Shown piece after piece: positions 4,969-7,526 of a stretch of 7,526 nt of DNA; the first letter of the stretch is position 1, and each line of letters starts with the position of its first letter. The position numbers and the translations under genes were made by a program. The stretch is from NCBI GenBank assembly GCA_018260275.1, contig JAGLBK010000130.1, positions 1 to 7,526 on the forward strand. Reading direction: 5' to 3'. Origin of the DNA: Deinococcus sp. GTDB taxonomy: Bacteria > Deinococcota > Deinococci > Deinococcales > Deinococcaceae. Under the pieces are notes generated by a model that made no database searches, was not told where the DNA came from, and worked only from the letters and a program-made list of their open reading frames with translations.

Positions 4969-5649
4969 ATGTCCGAGGCCGCTTCTTCCGTTTTGCTCAC
5001 GCCCGACGGCTCCCGTACCGCCCTGAATGCCCGCTTCGGCGAGGCTTACGGCTCGCGGCACGGCGCGGCAACCCAGGCCCGGCACGTCTTTGTCGAAGGC
5101 ACCGGAACTCAGCTGAATCCGGCCCCCCGGGTGCTGGAAATCGGCTTCGGCGTGGGCGTCAACTTCCGCGCGACCCTGGCAGACGCGGCGCGGCGCGGCG
5201 TTCCGCTGGCCTATCTGGCCTACGAGTTCGACCCGGCCCCCGCCGACATGCTGCGCGAGGTAGCCCACGGGGGCGAGGGCGCAGAGCAGCCGCTCTGGCA
5301 TAAAGCGCTGGCCGCCTGGCCGACCGGTACAGAGCAGCCCGAACTTCAGATGCAGGAAGGTGAACGGCAGCTCACAGTGCGCTTCGAGGACGTCCTGAAA
5401 GCCGACTTACCGCAGAACTGGGCCACCGCCCTGTACCTCGACGGCTTTTCCCCCACACGCAACCCCGAGGTCTGGACGCCCAAATTCGTGGAGCGGCTGG
5501 CCGCTGCGCTGGCTCCGGGTGGCGTTCTGGCGACCTACAGCGCCGCCGGGCACGTGCGCCGGGCCATGCAGGACGCGGGGTTGCGGGTCGAACGCCGCCC
5601 CGGTGCCCCCGGCAAACGCGAATGCCTGCGGGCCGTGCGAGAGGAATGA
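4969..5649 (+). CDS. mnmD: MnmD-type tRNA (mnm5s2U34) methyltransferase
   Basis: MnmD is the methyltransferase that completes mnm5(s2)U at the wobble position of tRNAs for Lys, Glu and Gln by methylating the nm5 intermediate with SAM. The 226-residue product shows the family hallmarks: an N-terminal TALNARFGEAYGSRHGAATQ (17-36) followed by HVFVEG, the SAM motif VLEIGFGVGVNF (55-66), the catalytic-region signature YLDGFSPTRNPEVW (156-169), and the end segment RRPGAPGKRECL (209-220). I prefer ATG at 4969 because a TANNNT box precedes it as in leaderless genes; ATG at 4945 would add 8 residues. The stop overlaps the next start as ATGA, coupling it to the FAD oxidoreductase, in the same order as the two domains of fused E. 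coli MnmC. Confidence 0.87.
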   Translation: MSEAASSVLLTPDGSRTALNARFGEAYGSRHGAATQARHVFVEGTGTQLNPAPRVLEIGFGVGVNFRATLADAARRGVPLAYLAYEFDPAPADMLREVAHGGEGAEQPLWHKALAAWPTGTEQPELQMQEGERQLTVRFEDVLKADLPQNWATALYLDGFSPTRNPEVWTPKFVERLAAALAPGGVLATYSAAGHVRRAMQDAGLRVERRPGAPGKRECLRAVREE

Positions 5650-6656
5650 AGGCCGTCGTCATCGGAGGAGGCGTCGCGGGAGCCGCCGTCGCCTATTTTC
5701 TAGGCCGGGCGGGCCTGGAAACCACCGTTATAGACGCCGGAATCCACGCCGCCAGCCACGTACCCTCGGCCCTCGTCAACCCGGTGCGCGGGCAATCGGG
5801 GCAGGTGGACGCCGACGCGCTGGCGGGCATGCACTTTACCTGGGGACTGATCCGGGAGCTGGAAACACAGGGGCACCGCGTCCCACACGCCCGGAGCGGG
5901 GTGCTGAGGCCCATTCCGGACGACCGAACCCACGCCAAATTTAGGAGCCACCTGCCCGCCGACCTGAACCACGACTGGGTCAGGCCAGCCGCGCCGCTGG
6001 CCCCGGGCTGGGCGCATGTGCTGTGGCTACCCGATGCAGGCTGGGTAGACGGCAACGCATTGTGCGGGGCGCTTCTGGCCGCGTCGGGGGCAATGGTGGT
6101 GGCCGGACGAGCGACCGCGTGGACTTCAGACCGGGTCACCGTTCAGCTCGCGGTACAGCCCACAGACCAGACCGCCGACCAGACAGGCCCGGCCACCTTC
6201 CACGCCGACGCCGTCATTTTCTGCGGCGGCTCCGTCGGCGTGACCTGGGCAGGCGAGACAGCGACCCACCGCATGGGCAGCGTGCTGAAGCTCGACCGGG
6301 CGGTGTCGGACCTTCCGCTCAGCTTCGGGGCTTACCTGTCGCCGGATGCCCGAGGCGGCGTGCTGGGCGGCACCTTCGAGGCCCCGGCCCCGAACTGGCG
6401 GCCCCCCGCACTGCCCCTGAAATCGCTGGGCTGGCTGCTGAACAAGGGGGAGGCGCTGGCGGACCTGGGCGGCGTTGGTGTTACCGGGCGCTGGACAGGT
6501 TCACGGCTCAGCGGCTTGCAGGCCGGGCCGGACGAGCGGGGGGTATGGCGGCTCTCGGGACTGAGCAGCAAGGGGTTTTTGCTGGGGCCGCTGCTGGCCG
6601 ACCGGCTGGTGCGCGACCTGTGCCAGAGCCTGGGCCACGGCGCGGTCGTTACATGA
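5646..6656 (+). CDS. mnmC: FAD-dependent oxidoreductase, probable MnmC oxidase half
   Basis: This is a DAO-type flavoprotein of 336 residues. The FAD-binding motif is at the start (VVIGGGVAGAAVAYFLGRAG, 4-23), with the acidic residue of the second strand in TVID (27-30). The C-terminal FAD contact GLSSKGFLLGPLLADRL (305-321) is also clear. In MnmC the oxidase domain converts cmnm5(s2)U34 to nm5(s2)U34, the substrate of the methyltransferase. The 4-bp overlap (ATGA) with mnmD and the matching domain order make a split MnmC the best reading; a generic glycine/D-amino acid oxidase relative is the alternative. Start at ATG 5646 follows GAGAGG closely. Residues about 171-181 hold a short D-Q-T repeat from a local DNA duplication, probably in a surface loop. 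Confidence 0.78.
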   Translation: MKAVVIGGGVAGAAVAYFLGRAGLETTVIDAGIHAASHVPSALVNPVRGQSGQVDADALAGMHFTWGLIRELETQGHRVPHARSGVLRPIPDDRTHAKFRSHLPADLNHDWVRPAAPLAPGWAHVLWLPDAGWVDGNALCGALLAASGAMVVAGRATAWTSDRVTVQLAVQPTDQTADQTGPATFHADAVIFCGGSVGVTWAGETATHRMGSVLKLDRAVSDLPLSFGAYLSPDARGGVLGGTFEAPAPNWRPPALPLKSLGWLLNKGEALADLGGVGVTGRWTGSRLSGLQAGPDERGVWRLSGLSSKGFLLGPLLADRLVRDLCQSLGHGAVVT

Positions 6657-6706
6657 GCAGTAACGACCATATGGCGGCAGAACGTGCGGCAAAAAGCTGG
6701 TTCGTT

Positions 6707-6712
6707 TACACT
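6707..6712 (+). promoter_or_regulatory. Candidate -10 box for homoisocitrate dehydrogenase
   Basis: TACACT lies 10 bases before the ATG at 6723. A start about 7 bases downstream would leave a leader of only a few bases. No Shine-Dalgarno is present before the ATG, which agrees with a nearly leaderless transcript. The preceding gene stops at 6656, so read-through from the mnmD operon is also possible. Confidence 0.4.
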
Positions 6713-6722
6713 GGCCCTTGCT

Positions 6723-7526
6723 ATGGCTAAATACCGCATTTGCTTAATCGAAGGGGACGGCATCGGCCACGAAGTCATTCCCTCCACCCGCCGCGTGCTC
6801 GATGCCGCTGGCTTCGACGCCGAATATGTTCCTGCAGAGGCCGGGTACGAGTATTTCCTCGACCACGGCACCAGCGTGCCCCAGGCCACCTACGACGCCG
6901 TCGAGAGCACCGACGCGACCCTGTTCGGCGCGGCCACCAGCCCCAGTGGCGAAAAGCCCGCCGGGTTCTTCGGCGCCATCCGTCACTTGCGGCAGAAGTA
7001 CGGCCTGTACGCCAACGTGCGCCCCACCAAGACCCGCCCGGTGCCCCACAGTTACGAAAACGTGGACCTGGTCATCGTGCGTGAAAACACCCAGGGCCTG
7101 TACGTCGAGCAGGAGCGCCTGTACGGCGACACCGCCATCGCCGACACCGTGATTACGCGCGGGGCCAGCGAGCGCATCGGCAAGTTCGCCGCCGACCTCG
7201 CCATGAAGCGCAGCAAGCGCCTGACCGTGGTACACAAGTCCAACGTGCTGCCCGTCACGCAGGGCCTGTTCATGAACACGATTTTGAACCATACCAAGAC
7301 CGTCGAGGGCCTGAACACCAGCACCATGATCGTGGACAACGCCGCCATGCAGCTGGTTCGTAACCCCCAGCAGTTCGACGTGATGGTTATGACCAACATG
7401 TTCGGCGACATCCTGTCTGACCTCGCCGCCGGACTGGTGGGCGGGCTGGGCATCGCTGCTTCCGGCAATGTGGGCGACAAGTTCGGTATTTTCGAGTCGG
7501 TACACGGGAGCGCCCCCGACATCGCC
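6723..7526 (+). CDS. Homoisocitrate dehydrogenase, 3' end outside the window
   Basis: The enzyme oxidatively decarboxylates homoisocitrate to 2-oxoadipate with NAD+ in the alpha-aminoadipate route to lysine used by Thermus and Deinococcus. The first 268 residues are present and the frame is open to the window edge; full length is expected near 330-340. The sequence closely follows what I recall of the Thermus enzyme: YRICLIEGDGIGHEVIP (4-20), the substrate loop FGAATSPSGEKPAGFFGAIRHLR (68-90), YANVRPTKTRPVP (96-108), Y127 in GLYVEQER, K172 in HKSNVLP, and the metal-binding aspartates in VDNAAMQL (D205) and FGDILSD (D229, D233). The start of the NAD-binding segment HGSAPDIA is the last thing visible. 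ATG 6723 gives the N-terminus expected for the family. One position reads ENTQG where most relatives have ENTEG. Confidence 0.92.
   Translation, partial: MAKYRICLIEGDGIGHEVIPSTRRVLDAAGFDAEYVPAEAGYEYFLDHGTSVPQATYDAVESTDATLFGAATSPSGEKPAGFFGAIRHLRQKYGLYANVRPTKTRPVPHSYENVDLVIVRENTQGLYVEQERLYGDTAIADTVITRGASERIGKFAADLAMKRSKRLTVVHKSNVLPVTQGLFMNTILNHTKTVEGLNTSTMIVDNAAMQLVRNPQQFDVMVMTNMFGDILSDLAAGLVGGLGIAASGNVGDKFGIFESVHGSAPDIA

Noticed and set aside
6171..6185. Short ACCAGAC repeats inside the FAD oxidoreductase as a mobile or regulatory repeat
   Set aside because: They are only a few bases long, in frame, and encode a Gln-Thr-Asp loop; local slippage is sufficient.
6744..7505. Minus-strand open frame opposite homoisocitrate dehydrogenase
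   Set aside because: The plus strand is an unmistakable homoisocitrate dehydrogenase; the reverse frame is rich in His, Gly and Val as expected for an antisense shadow of a GC-rich gene.

Overview
The window looks like chromosomal DNA of a Deinococcus-type bacterium. The grounds are high G+C, a homoisocitrate dehydrogenase of the Thermus/Deinococcus alpha-aminoadipate lysine pathway, start codons that directly follow a TANNNT box (the leaderless arrangement common in Deinococcus), and several mobile-element scars. The species cannot be fixed from the sequence.

Layout. Positions 1-72 look like the right end of an insertion sequence: the last 17 codons of a transposase plus a terminal repeat. 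A short non-coding spacer follows, then a complete 190-bp non-autonomous element (176-365) with perfect 18-bp terminal inverted repeats and a CTAAT target duplication. It sits exactly on the stop codon of the next gene. On the minus strand, 366-2497 carries a translationally coupled pair encoding the beta and alpha subunits of a 2-oxo acid dehydrogenase E1. Its upstream region holds a strong hairpin and a degenerate 15-bp tandem repeat.

On the plus strand, 2779-3606 encodes a class I SAM-dependent methyltransferase. Its last codons have been displaced by a second small element (3496-3628, TA duplication), and the original 3' end is still readable just downstream (3631-3666). A single-domain protoglobin with a good Shine-Dalgarno and an intrinsic terminator comes next. 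It is followed by a decayed P-loop kinase-like gene with one nonsense codon and one frameshift. Then come two overlapping genes that look like a split MnmC (MnmD methyltransferase, then FAD oxidoreductase) for tRNA wobble-uridine modification. The window ends inside homoisocitrate dehydrogenase.

The genes do not form one pathway: they are housekeeping units (keto-acid oxidation, tRNA modification, lysine biosynthesis) plus a haem protein. I see no new defence or biosynthetic system. The most interesting content is two small MITE-like elements whose insertion history can be reconstructed to the base, one of which has rewritten the C-terminus of a methyltransferase.
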